Shown here piece after piece: positions 28,818-36,926 of a DNA stretch of 64,000 nucleotides; the first letter of the stretch is position 1; the number at the start of each line of letters is the position of its first letter. The stretch comes from Stenotrophomonas acidaminiphila (lineage in GTDB: Bacteria > Pseudomonadota > Gammaproteobacteria > Xanthomonadales > Xanthomonadaceae), in contig CP019797.1 in the NCBI GenBank assembly GCA_002951995.1, positions 3,022,501 to 3,086,500 on the forward strand, given 5' to 3'. The position numbers and the translations under genes are program-made. The notes under the pieces were generated by a model. The model saw nothing but the letters and a program-made list of their open reading frames with translations, was not told the origin of the DNA and searched no databases.

Positions 28818-28849
28818 ATTTGATAATCAAATTTCCCGGCTCCTAGGCT
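28818..28849 (+). promoter_or_regulatory. Probable promoter and operator of the lasso precursor gene
   Basis: The palindrome ATTTGATaATCAAAT (28818-28832) overlaps a -35-like TTGATA (28820-28825); a -10-like TAGGCT follows at 28844-28849, spacing 18. Transcription would begin about 40 bases before the precursor ATG at 28898. The stretch is A/T-rich against a GC-rich background. Repressor identity (the GntR-like gene just upstream) is inference. Confidence 0.5.
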
Positions 28850-28897
28850 GGCTGTCGTCATGGAAACCGCCATGACGCAACCGCAGGAGAGGCAAAG

Positions 28898-29041
28898 ATG
28901 AACAGCAACGACAACCACCGCATGCACGCGGACGATGTGATCGTGCTCGGCGTCGCCAGTGTGGAGACGCAGGGAGGCGCCGGTCCCGGCGAGCCGACGG
29001 GCCCTGGTCTGCCGATGATTCCGGGCATTTCCGAAGAGTAA
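28898..29041 (+). CDS. Lasso peptide precursor (xanthomonin-like, seven-residue ring)
   Basis: 47 residues, preceded by a strong AGGAGA site. Leader of 25 residues: it contains ADDVIVLGVASVETQ, the proteobacterial leader pattern recognised by the RRE, with Thr at -2 from the core. Predicted core of 22 residues starts at the GG after VETQ: ring part GGAGPGE, tail PTGPGLPM then IPGISEE. Glu7 is the only acidic residue at positions 7-9, so the macrolactam must be Gly1 to Glu7, a seven-membered ring as in the known xanthomonins from Xanthomonas gardneri, whose precursors also end PGISEE as I recall. The tail has four prolines, which is unusual. Too short for many gene callers. Confidence 0.9.
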   Translation: MNSNDNHRMHADDVIVLGVASVETQGGAGPGEPTGPGLPMIPGISEE

Positions 29042-29050
29042 GCCACCCAG

Positions 29051-29072
29051 GACGCGCACTCCGGTGCGCGTC
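29051..29072 (+). promoter_or_regulatory. Intercistronic hairpin between precursor and processing genes
   Basis: GACGCGCAC and GTGCGCGTC form a perfect nine-base-pair stem over a TCCG loop, ten bases after the precursor stop and 16 before the B gene start. There is no T-tract, so it is more likely an attenuator or an mRNA-stabilising element that lets precursor transcript exceed that of the enzymes, as reported for other lasso clusters. Confidence 0.7.
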
Positions 29073-29087
29073 CTGCCGGGAGAACGC

Positions 29088-29753
29088 ATGCGCTGGCTCA
29101 TCAACCAGGACTTGTCCTGCTGCGAGATCGACGAACACCTGGTCTTCCTTGATCTTGCTCTCGACCGCTACTTCAGACTGTCGCCTCCGCTGGAGTCGGC
29201 AATGCGTGCCTATCTGGCGTCGGGAACGCTTGCCCGGCATCAGCGCGAGGCGCTGGAACGCAGCGGAATCGTGATCGCCTACGCCCCCGAATGCGCCACC
29301 ATGCCCGACCTGCCCGCCCCTACGGCCAGCGCCATCGAGTCGCCGGCCATGGCAATGCCCAGAACTGGGCCGTCGGTACTGGCGGAAGTCGCGGCAACCG
29401 TGTGGGGGACCAGGCGTCGCCTGCGACGCGACCCATTCAGGTCCGTTATCGACAATACCCTAACCGGCGGAGCTCCGCGCCCATCTGGTTCCTGCATGAC
29501 GTCGCACCGGGCACTGGAGGAAGCCACATTGCAGTTCATCAGGGCGCGTCGTTACGTGCCCATCGCCCCATGCTGCCTGCTGGATTCACTGGCACTGTTC
29601 CGCTTCCTCGCACGCCGTCGTCTGCCGGCGCGCATCGTCTTCGGCGTGACCCTGCTTCCGTTCGCGGCGCACTGCTGGCTCCAGGCGGGGGGCACCATCC
29701 TCAACGAGACCTTGTCAGACGCGGGTGCGCATACCCCGGTCAGGATAATCTGA
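29088..29753 (+). CDS. Lasso peptide processing protein B (RRE plus leader protease)
   Basis: 221 residues in two domains. Residues 1-80 resemble a PqqD-like RiPP recognition element (CCEIDEHLVFLDLALDRYFRLSPPLESAMRAYL), which binds the leader. Residues 130-221 are a transglutaminase-like cysteine protease: Cys in IAPCCLLDSLALFRFLARR, then LPARIVFGVTLLPFAAHCWLQAGGTILNE with the His of AHCW and the acidic residue of LNE as likely triad partners. Domains are fused, as in McjB. It releases the core for ring closure by C. Start ATG at 29088 has a GGGAGA site. Its TGA overlaps the ATG of the C gene. Confidence 0.88.
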   Translation: MRWLINQDLSCCEIDEHLVFLDLALDRYFRLSPPLESAMRAYLASGTLARHQREALERSGIVIAYAPECATMPDLPAPTASAIESPAMAMPRTGPSVLAEVAATVWGTRRRLRRDPFRSVIDNTLTGGAPRPSGSCMTSHRALEEATLQFIRARRYVPIAPCCLLDSLALFRFLARRRLPARIVFGVTLLPFAAHCWLQAGGTILNETLSDAGAHTPVRII

Positions 29754-31480
29754 TGGAACCACACTATCTTCTCCTGTTCGGCGAGAGCGCACGCGACGCC
29801 GCATCGACGGAAGCGTCCCTGCTTGCCCGGGGATTCCGCTGTGAACTACGTACCCCGCATGCCTGCCTGTACGTCTCCACCGCCACACCCGTGCTGAGGT
29901 GGCCTGGCCACGGCGTCCTGATAGGCCGGCTTTTCGACCGCAATGGCAAGGCAATCACCCTCCCCTTCGGTCTGGATTCAAACGCGGAGGAGCGCGAGCA
30001 CCAGGTACTGCACGACAGCTGGGGCGAGTACCTACTGGTACAGCTGGCTGGGTCTGCTGAGGACCCGATACTGCGACTTCTGCGCGATCCGTCCGGCGCG
30101 GTACCGTGTGTCTACCAGGTGACCGGCAAGGGGGGATTCGTGACCTCCGACATCGCCCTGGCCGCGCACCTGGGCCTGTACCACAAGACAGTGGACTGGG
30201 CCGCGATGGCACATGGACTGGCCTATCCCTACCTGAGGACGGGGCGTACCACGTTGGACCAGCTACGAGAGCTACTGCCGGGGTTTGTGCTCCACTGTGA
30301 CGGCACCGGCTCCTCCACGCGGATGGCCTGGACACCTTGGCGTTTCGTGTCTTCCGATAGGCGCCATGAGGATCGCGACGCGGCCGCGGCGGATATACGC
30401 TCAGCGGTCAGCATGGTGGTCTGCGCAATGACTGCCGCGGACCGGAAGTTGGTGGTGGAACTATCAGGCGGTCTTGATTCGTCCATCGTCGCGGTCTGCC
30501 TTCAGGAGCAAGCCGCGACCGCCATCTTCTGTACGCTGGTGATGCCGGTGGCCGGGACCGATGAGCGCCCCTATGCACGCCTGGTGACGGATGCCCTTGC
30601 AACCGAGCTCGTCACCCAGCAGGTTGGATTCCAGAATGTCCGCTTTGACTTTCCATTGGCGCCGTCGGCGTTCCTGCCGGCGATGGGTATCCTGCAGAAT
30701 GCGGTGAACGAAGCCTGGGAGGTGGCTGGCGCAGCCCACGCGGCGGACAGCTATGTGTCCGGCGGAGGCGGAGATACCGTCTTCTGCTACCTGAAGACAG
30801 CAGCACCGGCCGCCGACGCCTTCCGCGAGAACGGGCTGTTGGCCGGCATCGCCGCCATTGAAGACCTCTCCACCCTTCACCAGTGCACGTTCTGGACAGC
30901 ACTGCGGCTGACGCTGCGCAAGCTGGCTCGTCCAGGGCGCGACGTGTGGAAGCAGGACCGCCGCTTCCTTGCCATGGAACATGTGCCCGAAGCACCCGAG
31001 TACCATGGGTGGCTGGACATGCCGGTCGATGCGTTGCCGGGGGACCGGGAGAAGATCCAGGATCTCATCGGTACACAGTTGTTCCGTGATACCGCCCCCC
31101 GCCGCGGAGGGCGTTCCGTGCACTTTCCGCTGCTGTCACAGCCGGTCATGGAAGCATGCCTGCGCGTTCCTTCATGGATGTGGATAAATCGAGGCCGAAA
31201 TCGCGCGGTGGCGCGCGACGCCTTCTCAGACCGGCTGCCGCTGGCTGTTCGCGATCGGCGCAGCAAGGGCTCGTATACCGGCTACATGGCCGCCGCCTAT
31301 GCCCGCAACAGGCAGGGTATGCGCCGGTTTCTGGGAGAAGGACAGCTGGCTGCCCATGGGTTGCTGGACCACGCTGCGCTGATGGACTTCCTGGACCATG
31401 AACTGGCCCCCCGTGACCTTTCGTTCCTGCGCGTCTTCGACCTGTGTGCCGCGGAAAACTGGGCCAGGCAGCAGGTCTAG
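29753..31480 (+). CDS. Lasso cyclase C (asparagine synthetase-like)
   Basis: 575 residues. The N-terminal glutaminase-like part (to about 190) is followed by the ATP-pyrophosphatase core with VELSGGLDSSIVAVCL (PP motif) and DSYVSGGGGDTVFCYLK. It adenylates Glu7 of the core and lets Gly1 attack, closing the macrolactam. Start ATG at 29753 is part of TGATG with the B stop, so B and C are coupled. The stop TAG overlaps the stop of the convergent isopeptidase gene: the four bases CTAG at 31477-31480 serve both. Confidence 0.88.
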   Translation: MEPHYLLLFGESARDAASTEASLLARGFRCELRTPHACLYVSTATPVLRWPGHGVLIGRLFDRNGKAITLPFGLDSNAEEREHQVLHDSWGEYLLVQLAGSAEDPILRLLRDPSGAVPCVYQVTGKGGFVTSDIALAAHLGLYHKTVDWAAMAHGLAYPYLRTGRTTLDQLRELLPGFVLHCDGTGSSTRMAWTPWRFVSSDRRHEDRDAAAADIRSAVSMVVCAMTAADRKLVVELSGGLDSSIVAVCLQEQAATAIFCTLVMPVAGTDERPYARLVTDALATELVTQQVGFQNVRFDFPLAPSAFLPAMGILQNAVNEAWEVAGAAHAADSYVSGGGGDTVFCYLKTAAPAADAFRENGLLAGIAAIEDLSTLHQCTFWTALRLTLRKLARPGRDVWKQDRRFLAMEHVPEAPEYHGWLDMPVDALPGDREKIQDLIGTQLFRDTAPRRGGRSVHFPLLSQPVMEACLRVPSWMWINRGRNRAVARDAFSDRLPLAVRDRRSKGSYTGYMAAAYARNRQGMRRFLGEGQLAAHGLLDHAALMDFLDHELAPRDLSFLRVFDLCAAENWARQQV

Positions 31481-33651
31481 TCTGTTTCGCCGGTCCGCCC
31501 GCGATACTCCGCTCCTGATCCATGCGCGCGCATTTGGCGCCATAGACGGTACTGCACCGTCTTCCCGGGATCGGGATCCTCGTATGCCTGCAGCCAGAAG
31601 CGGAACCAGTCGATGTTGCGATGGTAGGCAGCCAGCTTGTGCCGTGGTTGGAACTTGATGTGGGCTTCTTCCGGGAACACGTACAGATCGCCCTGTTGCC
31701 TGCGCAGCAGAGGCAACGCGTAATCCAGCAGCATCCTGAACTCCTGTTCCGGCAACTGGAACAGCACCGGGACACGCACTCTGTCCAGCTGGAAAGCAGG
31801 TGATATCGTCTTCCAGCGCTCCGGAGTCTCGTCGGGCGCGCCAAGTTGCCACATCAGCTGCAGATTGCTGCGGAATGGCGCACGCAGGCTGTTGAGCAGG
31901 TAGTAGCTCGGCGTCGGTGAAATGCTGGATACGGACGCGGCTGCGACTACGTCAGAGTGCATGAGGGTCCACAACGTCACCTCGCTGCCGAAGCTGAGTC
32001 CGCCCATGCCGACCCGATGCGGATCGACCTTCCCTTCGGCAGCAAGGGCCGCAACCACGCTTTCCACGGCTGTCCGCCCCTGATCGTGGCGCTCGACGTA
32101 GTCCAGACGGAAGCCAGGCAGAGCATTAATGCACAGTGCCGATATGCCTTGCTCGGCAAGCGATGCCAGCGGCCATTCGTCACCCAGTCCACCACGCAGG
32201 AAGCCTTGGCAGGTATAGAACGTTACGAACAGCGGGGATGGCCTGCCAGCATTTTTCGCCTCGAAAAATTGCCCAGTGAACTCGCGCCCGCGTACGTCTG
32301 TCCAGCGGATCATCCGGGCAGGTGCCACGGCGGCGATGTCCTTTTCCAACCCCTTGTTGGGCTCGAACAGGATCCGCCGCTGTCCAGTGTCGATATCGAT
32401 CGCCTCCAGGCGTGGCGGACGGTCCGCCTCTGCGGCAACGCATACCAGCGTCATCGCCGATACCGCGCAAGGCACGTCCCAGTGGCGTTGGCTTCCGCTG
32501 ACCAGGCCGGCCGACACCACGACGGGCTGGACCGCTCCCGTGGCAACGTTCCAGCGATAGATGGACTGCGCGCGCCCACGCTCATGATCGGTGGTCGTGA
32601 ACAGCACTTCGTCGTGCCCAGGTCGCCAGCGCACATCGCTTATCGTCCGCCCGTTGCACAGGCGGTCGGTACAACGTCGCCACTGGGTTGACCGCATGTG
32701 CGGCAGTACGGCCAGCATTCCGTCCCGAGGCTGCAACATGCCGGACTCGGGCTCACCTGCCGGGAACACGACCGCGACACGGCCATCGTGTGGATGCGCC
32801 GCCCGCATCGTCGTTATTGGCAGGGCCGCAGAGAAGCTGGCGGCCTTCTTCGTCCCGCTCGGCAGCTCGTGCACAGCTGCATCCCGCACCACTCCGGTAT
32901 CCAGGTCAACGACTTTCCATCTCGCCGGCATATCCGCGAGCAACGGGCCGGTCGAGAACCAGTCGCCGAGAAACCGCTGGGTTGCGGCGCGGCCATTGAC
33001 CCTGGCCGAACGGTGCAGGCCGGCAGCCAACACGACCGTTTCGTCGATGCGCACGCCCTGCTCATACTCGCGCTGCTCGGCGGCCAAGACCGCATCGCGC
33101 GTAGCGCCGACGCTGTAGAACAGCCGGGCTCCGTCCGCGCCCAGCGCGAAGTCCTGGACGTCAGCCGGGTCGTGCACCATCTCAACGGCACTTGCACCGT
33201 CGCTGGCGGCGCGCAAAACCGATACGCGGCCATCGATTCGGGCACGGTAGTAGAGCCAGCGCCCATCCTGGGACCATACCGCGGGCGACGGCATGACCAG
33301 TCCGGTGACGAGTTCGCGGATCGGCTCCCCGCCCTCGCCGATCCGTAGCGGCGGCGAACGTCCATCCAGGCGTTGCACATACCAGATGCTGTCATAGGCG
33401 TTACGCTCGACGGATGCACGCTCCACACGGAAAGCTATCTGGCGGCCGTCGGGCGAGAGTGCAGGATTGCCCAGGTCACTCAGCTCAAGAAGCCGGCGTG
33501 GCGAGATTGTCACGGCACCCGCTCCCGGTGAGGTGCACGCCACCACCAGCACCAGCCCCAGTGCCGCCGGCCAGGTGTGGGTGCGGAAGATGCAGGAGGC
33601 GCGGGTGACGCATGGCCCCATCCGCCACGCTCCAAGAAGGTGACCACGCAT
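31477..33651 (-). CDS. Lasso peptide isopeptidase (AtxE2-like, S9 family)
   Basis: 724 residues. Signal peptide (MGPCVTRASCIF... WPAALGLVLVVAC) with a possible lipobox, seven-bladed propeller region (about 60-400), and alpha/beta hydrolase domain with nucleophile in MGGLSFGSEVTL and catalytic His in FPEEAHIKFQP. This class (AtxE1/AtxE2) opens the isopeptide bond of lasso peptides such as the astexins, known from caulobacteria, sphingomonads and xanthomonads. Start at 33651 or more likely 33621 (MGPCV, with GGAG eight bases before). It follows the TonB receptor by 14 bases in one operon, which fits uptake then linearisation. Confidence 0.88.
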   Translation of the reverse strand: MRGHLLGAWRMGPCVTRASCIFRTHTWPAALGLVLVVACTSPGAGAVTISPRRLLELSDLGNPALSPDGRQIAFRVERASVERNAYDSIWYVQRLDGRSPPLRIGEGGEPIRELVTGLVMPSPAVWSQDGRWLYYRARIDGRVSVLRAASDGASAVEMVHDPADVQDFALGADGARLFYSVGATRDAVLAAEQREYEQGVRIDETVVLAAGLHRSARVNGRAATQRFLGDWFSTGPLLADMPARWKVVDLDTGVVRDAAVHELPSGTKKAASFSAALPITTMRAAHPHDGRVAVVFPAGEPESGMLQPRDGMLAVLPHMRSTQWRRCTDRLCNGRTISDVRWRPGHDEVLFTTTDHERGRAQSIYRWNVATGAVQPVVVSAGLVSGSQRHWDVPCAVSAMTLVCVAAEADRPPRLEAIDIDTGQRRILFEPNKGLEKDIAAVAPARMIRWTDVRGREFTGQFFEAKNAGRPSPLFVTFYTCQGFLRGGLGDEWPLASLAEQGISALCINALPGFRLDYVERHDQGRTAVESVVAALAAEGKVDPHRVGMGGLSFGSEVTLWTLMHSDVVAAASVSSISPTPSYYLLNSLRAPFRSNLQLMWQLGAPDETPERWKTISPAFQLDRVRVPVLFQLPEQEFRMLLDYALPLLRRQQGDLYVFPEEAHIKFQPRHKLAAYHRNIDWFRFWLQAYEDPDPGKTVQYRLWRQMRAHGSGAEYRGRTGETD

Positions 33652-33665
33652 GCCTTATCTCCCCG

Positions 33666-36098
33666 TTACCAGCGCATCGAAACCGACGCACTGACGAGCC
33701 GTCCGATGGCCGGATAGTTCGTGGCGTCATAAGGCACATACGTCGCGACGGCCGGTGCATACAGCGGAGGAGCGCGATTGAGAACGTTCTGCACCGACAG
33801 ACCCAGCGAAAGCGCCGGGACAATGCCGTCGCGGGTAGCCAGGTCGTAGCCCAGCGTGGTGTCCAGCGTGGTGAACGATGCGCCCTTCTCGGACATCGCG
33901 CCGCGGCGATCGGTTACCCCGCTGGTGTGATTGGCAAATGCGGACGCGGTGAATCCCCCTGACGTCCAAACCGCACCGAGGCGTCCGTTGAACCGTGCTG
34001 GATTGGCAACCGTGCCGGCCAGGGCATGAACCGGTTGGTTCGCGCTGGTCCGCTGTTCGCTGTCGAGCCAGCTGGACGCCCCCCTGATTGACAGCTGTCC
34101 CCGCGGCAGATCAAGCCGGTATGACACCGACAGATCGATGCCCTGGATGCGCTGTCGTGCCGCATTGACATACTGATCGCGGATGATTGCCACCACCTTC
34201 GTGGGATCGTAGGGCGCTCCGGCCAGGTTGTAGAACGCGCTGTTGTAGATCGACAGCAGCTGCGTTATCTGCTCGGGTGTCGGCGCATGGTCCACGAACT
34301 CCGCATATGCCGGATTTGAAAGCGCCTGCGCATAGCTCACCGGCTCCACCACGCGGTCCGTATAGTCGACATCGAACCAGGTCAGTTCTGCTTCCAGCCC
34401 GGGTGCCGCCAGCGGATGTACCGCCAGCGAGGCGGTCCAGGTGCGCGCGCGCTCGGCTTCCAGTTCCGCGTTGCCGCCATAGGACATCAGCACGGTGGCA
34501 TCGGCGGGGCCTGCCGTCGCTCCCACCGCGGATGCACGCCACAGGTACGCCATCCGGTCCTGATGCCGCTGCAGCAACGTCGGCGCCTTGAATGATCGTC
34601 CCCATGAGGCCTTGAGGGTAAGGTGGGCATTGGGATCGTAGATCACGCCAAGCTTCGGCGTGGTCACGGCTCCGAAGCTGGCGTAATCCTCACTGCGCAG
34701 CGCCGCACTTAGTTCCAGGCGATGCATGCCGGGTACGCGACGAGACGGGGTGACCAATGGCGCGCTGAGCTCGGCGTAGGCCGAACGCGCGCGTTCGTCG
34801 CCGCCATAAGGTGTCCCGGTGACGCGCGGACGATACCGGAACGTGTCCTCACGCGAACCGATACCGACCGCCACGCGCGCCTCCCCTCCTCCAATCGCGA
34901 ACAGCGGCCCTTCCGCGCCGATCTCATAGGAGCGGCTGCGGTTGCAGTAGCACGTCTGCGTCACCCGCCTGCTTCCGGCCGCGGAGACGAAATAGCGCTC
35001 GTCGGTGTTCTCGTCGCTGCCGTGCGCGCCGCCGACGGTGAGTGTCCAGCTTCCCAGGAAGAACGCGACGCTGGGCGAGACCAGCGCGATGTCGGTCTGT
35101 GGGGTATAGCGGTAGTAGGAGTTGCCCTGGCTCGCGTAGCGCAACATGTCGCGCCGGGTACGCAGCGCATCGAGTCTCAGCTCGGCCACCTCGCCCAGCG
35201 CCTGGTGGAGGCTGAGCAGTCCGCTGCGCGCGTCGCTGCCGCCGTGGATCGTGTAGTGCTCGCCCAGATGCCGGGTGTAGGCGCGTTGACGCGCATGGAT
35301 CGGATCGGACGTGGTGTCCTTGAAGGTGGCGATCATCCCGCCGCGTTGCCACTGCGCACCAGCGGTCGCGGTGTACTCCTGCGTGGCGAACCCGCCGTCG
35401 GCGGTGGTGGCGCGCCGCATCCCCAGCGCCACGCCATCAAAGTCACGCTTGAGGATCACGTTGGCCACGCCCCCGACGGCGTCCGAGCCATAGATCGCCG
35501 ACGCGCCATCGGCAACGATCTCCAGGCGCTCCACCGCCTCCACCGGAATGGCGCTGATGTCCACCGCCTGCGAGAACCCGTCGTACGCCATGCGGCGGCC
35601 ATTGAGCAGCGTCAGCGACGCATCCGCACCCAGACCGCGCAGATTCAGGGCGGACCCGCCGGTGAGGTCCTGGTTGCCGACACCCGACGCCGCGCCGGTA
35701 ACCCCCGGGTTCTGCCCACCATTGAAGTTCTGCGGCAGGCTGCGCACCACCTCGCCCAGCGTACTGAAACCCTCCTGGCGGATCTGCTCGCTGTCGATGG
35801 CGATCACCGGCGAGGGCGTGGTGCCACCGCGGATGCGGGTGCCGGTGACGGTCACCGTTTCCAGCTCGGTCGTCGCGTCGGCCGGTGGTGTCGCCGCCGC
35901 GGCGGCCGCGCGCGGCGCACCGGCGCCCTGCCCTGCTTCCTTGTCCACCGGCGGCGCCTGCCGCGGCGTGGCGCCCTGCCCTGCGCCCGGCGCGGCGCGG
36001 GCCGCGCCTGCCTCGCGCGCCGGGGCGGTGCCAGCCTGGCCATAGAGCGTGGCGAACAGGGCGATGGAAATGGCGTTGCGTAAAGCGCGGGTCTTCAT
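33666..36098 (-). CDS. TonB-dependent outer-membrane receptor of the lasso cluster
   Basis: 810 residues. Signal peptide MKTRALRNAISIALFATLYG, a low-complexity Pro/Ala-rich stretch (30-75), TonB box-like TTELETVTVTGTRIRGG, plug domain (FSTLGEVVRSLPQNFNGGQNPG..., GADASLTLLNGRRMAYDG, RLEIVADGASAIYGSDAVGGVANVIL), then a 22-strand barrel with the terminal Trp (SVSMRW). It resembles receptors that accompany lasso isopeptidases, probably for import of the lasso peptide or its metal complex. Start 36098 has AAGGA upstream. First gene of a receptor-isopeptidase operon. Confidence 0.9.
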   Translation of the reverse strand: MKTRALRNAISIALFATLYGQAGTAPAREAGAARAAPGAGQGATPRQAPPVDKEAGQGAGAPRAAAAAATPPADATTELETVTVTGTRIRGGTTPSPVIAIDSEQIRQEGFSTLGEVVRSLPQNFNGGQNPGVTGAASGVGNQDLTGGSALNLRGLGADASLTLLNGRRMAYDGFSQAVDISAIPVEAVERLEIVADGASAIYGSDAVGGVANVILKRDFDGVALGMRRATTADGGFATQEYTATAGAQWQRGGMIATFKDTTSDPIHARQRAYTRHLGEHYTIHGGSDARSGLLSLHQALGEVAELRLDALRTRRDMLRYASQGNSYYRYTPQTDIALVSPSVAFFLGSWTLTVGGAHGSDENTDERYFVSAAGSRRVTQTCYCNRSRSYEIGAEGPLFAIGGGEARVAVGIGSREDTFRYRPRVTGTPYGGDERARSAYAELSAPLVTPSRRVPGMHRLELSAALRSEDYASFGAVTTPKLGVIYDPNAHLTLKASWGRSFKAPTLLQRHQDRMAYLWRASAVGATAGPADATVLMSYGGNAELEAERARTWTASLAVHPLAAPGLEAELTWFDVDYTDRVVEPVSYAQALSNPAYAEFVDHAPTPEQITQLLSIYNSAFYNLAGAPYDPTKVVAIIRDQYVNAARQRIQGIDLSVSYRLDLPRGQLSIRGASSWLDSEQRTSANQPVHALAGTVANPARFNGRLGAVWTSGGFTASAFANHTSGVTDRRGAMSEKGASFTTLDTTLGYDLATRDGIVPALSLGLSVQNVLNRAPPLYAPAVATYVPYDATNYPAIGRLVSASVSMRW

Positions 36099-36387
36099 GC
36101 TGCGTCCTTTGGTTTCCATGGTGGGTACTCGGTGCTGCGGTGCTGCTGTCCCACAGCCCGGACGGTGGCCGGTGCGGCGGGCACGCGATGCCGGCGCACA
36201 GGCGGCCGCGCGCCATGGCAGCGGCGCGCACCGACGGTGCGGACGAATTGCAGGTGGTGTTTCCCGTGGCCCTGTGCGGCGGCGGTGTGTGCGCCGTCGC
36301 GGCGCGGTTGCGTTGCCGCCCGCGCTTCCGCCGAGGGAGCGGAAGCGACATGCACGCATTGCGTTCATTCATTAACCCGGTGCGCAC

Positions 36388-36404
36388 ACTACGTTTAACG
36401 TAGT
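36388..36404. promoter_or_regulatory. Palindromic operator between lasso receptor and XRE gene
   Basis: Perfect 17-base palindrome ACTACGTTTAACGTAGT centred on one T, in the 354-base gap that separates the minus-strand receptor from the plus-strand XRE gene 48 bases downstream. Its A/T-rich character is unlike the surrounding GC-rich sequence. The rest of the gap shows no gene. Confidence 0.7.
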
Positions 36405-36452
36405 ATCGGTGTCAAGCGCCCTTCCGGAAGCTTCCATGCACCGAAGCCCGGG

Positions 36453-36749
36453 ATGTACACGGCCTTGTCCGAGAAGAGAGAGCTCCCCGTCTACAGCGTG
36501 CGTCTGCGCGAAGCGCGGGAGACCTATGGCATCTCGCAGCGCAATCTCGGCATCAAGGCCGGGCTGGACGATTTCGTCGCCAGCACCCGCGTCAACCGCT
36601 ACGAAACCGGCGTCCACCAGCCCGACCTGCAGACCCTGCAGCGCATCGCCGAGGTGCTCGACCTGCCGGTGGCGTACTTCTTCGCCGAGGACGACGCGCT
36701 CGCGGAATTGATCAAGCAGTACGGGCGCGGGAAGCACGGCAAAGGCTGA
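36453..36749 (+). CDS. XRE-family helix-turn-helix regulator
   Basis: 98 residues. The HTH is VYSVRLREARETYGISQRNLGIKAGLDDFVASTRVNRYETGVHQPDLQTLQRIAEVLDLPVAYFFAEDD, a Cro/CI-type fold with recognition helix around ASTRVNRYE. It diverges from the receptor operon, with the palindrome ACTACGTTTAACGTAGT between, so autoregulation and control of the receptor are likely. Start ATG at 36453; other starts do not add conserved sequence. The following 177 bases to the next gene show nothing. Confidence 0.85.
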   Translation: MYTALSEKRELPVYSVRLREARETYGISQRNLGIKAGLDDFVASTRVNRYETGVHQPDLQTLQRIAEVLDLPVAYFFAEDDALAELIKQYGRGKHGKG

Positions 36750-36926
36750 TCGCCGATACTGCGGCGCGTCGTTTCCCTACAGTCCCGTGCGGCAACTTCC
36801 TACGCCGCGTAGCGCACTTGCCCGACGGCTCTGCATCAACGCTTCCCCTGCCACCCACGCCTCCGGTGGCGTCCCGCACGCTACCCTGTCGCCCCGCACC
36901 GCCCCGCATCACCGGTTTATCCCGCC

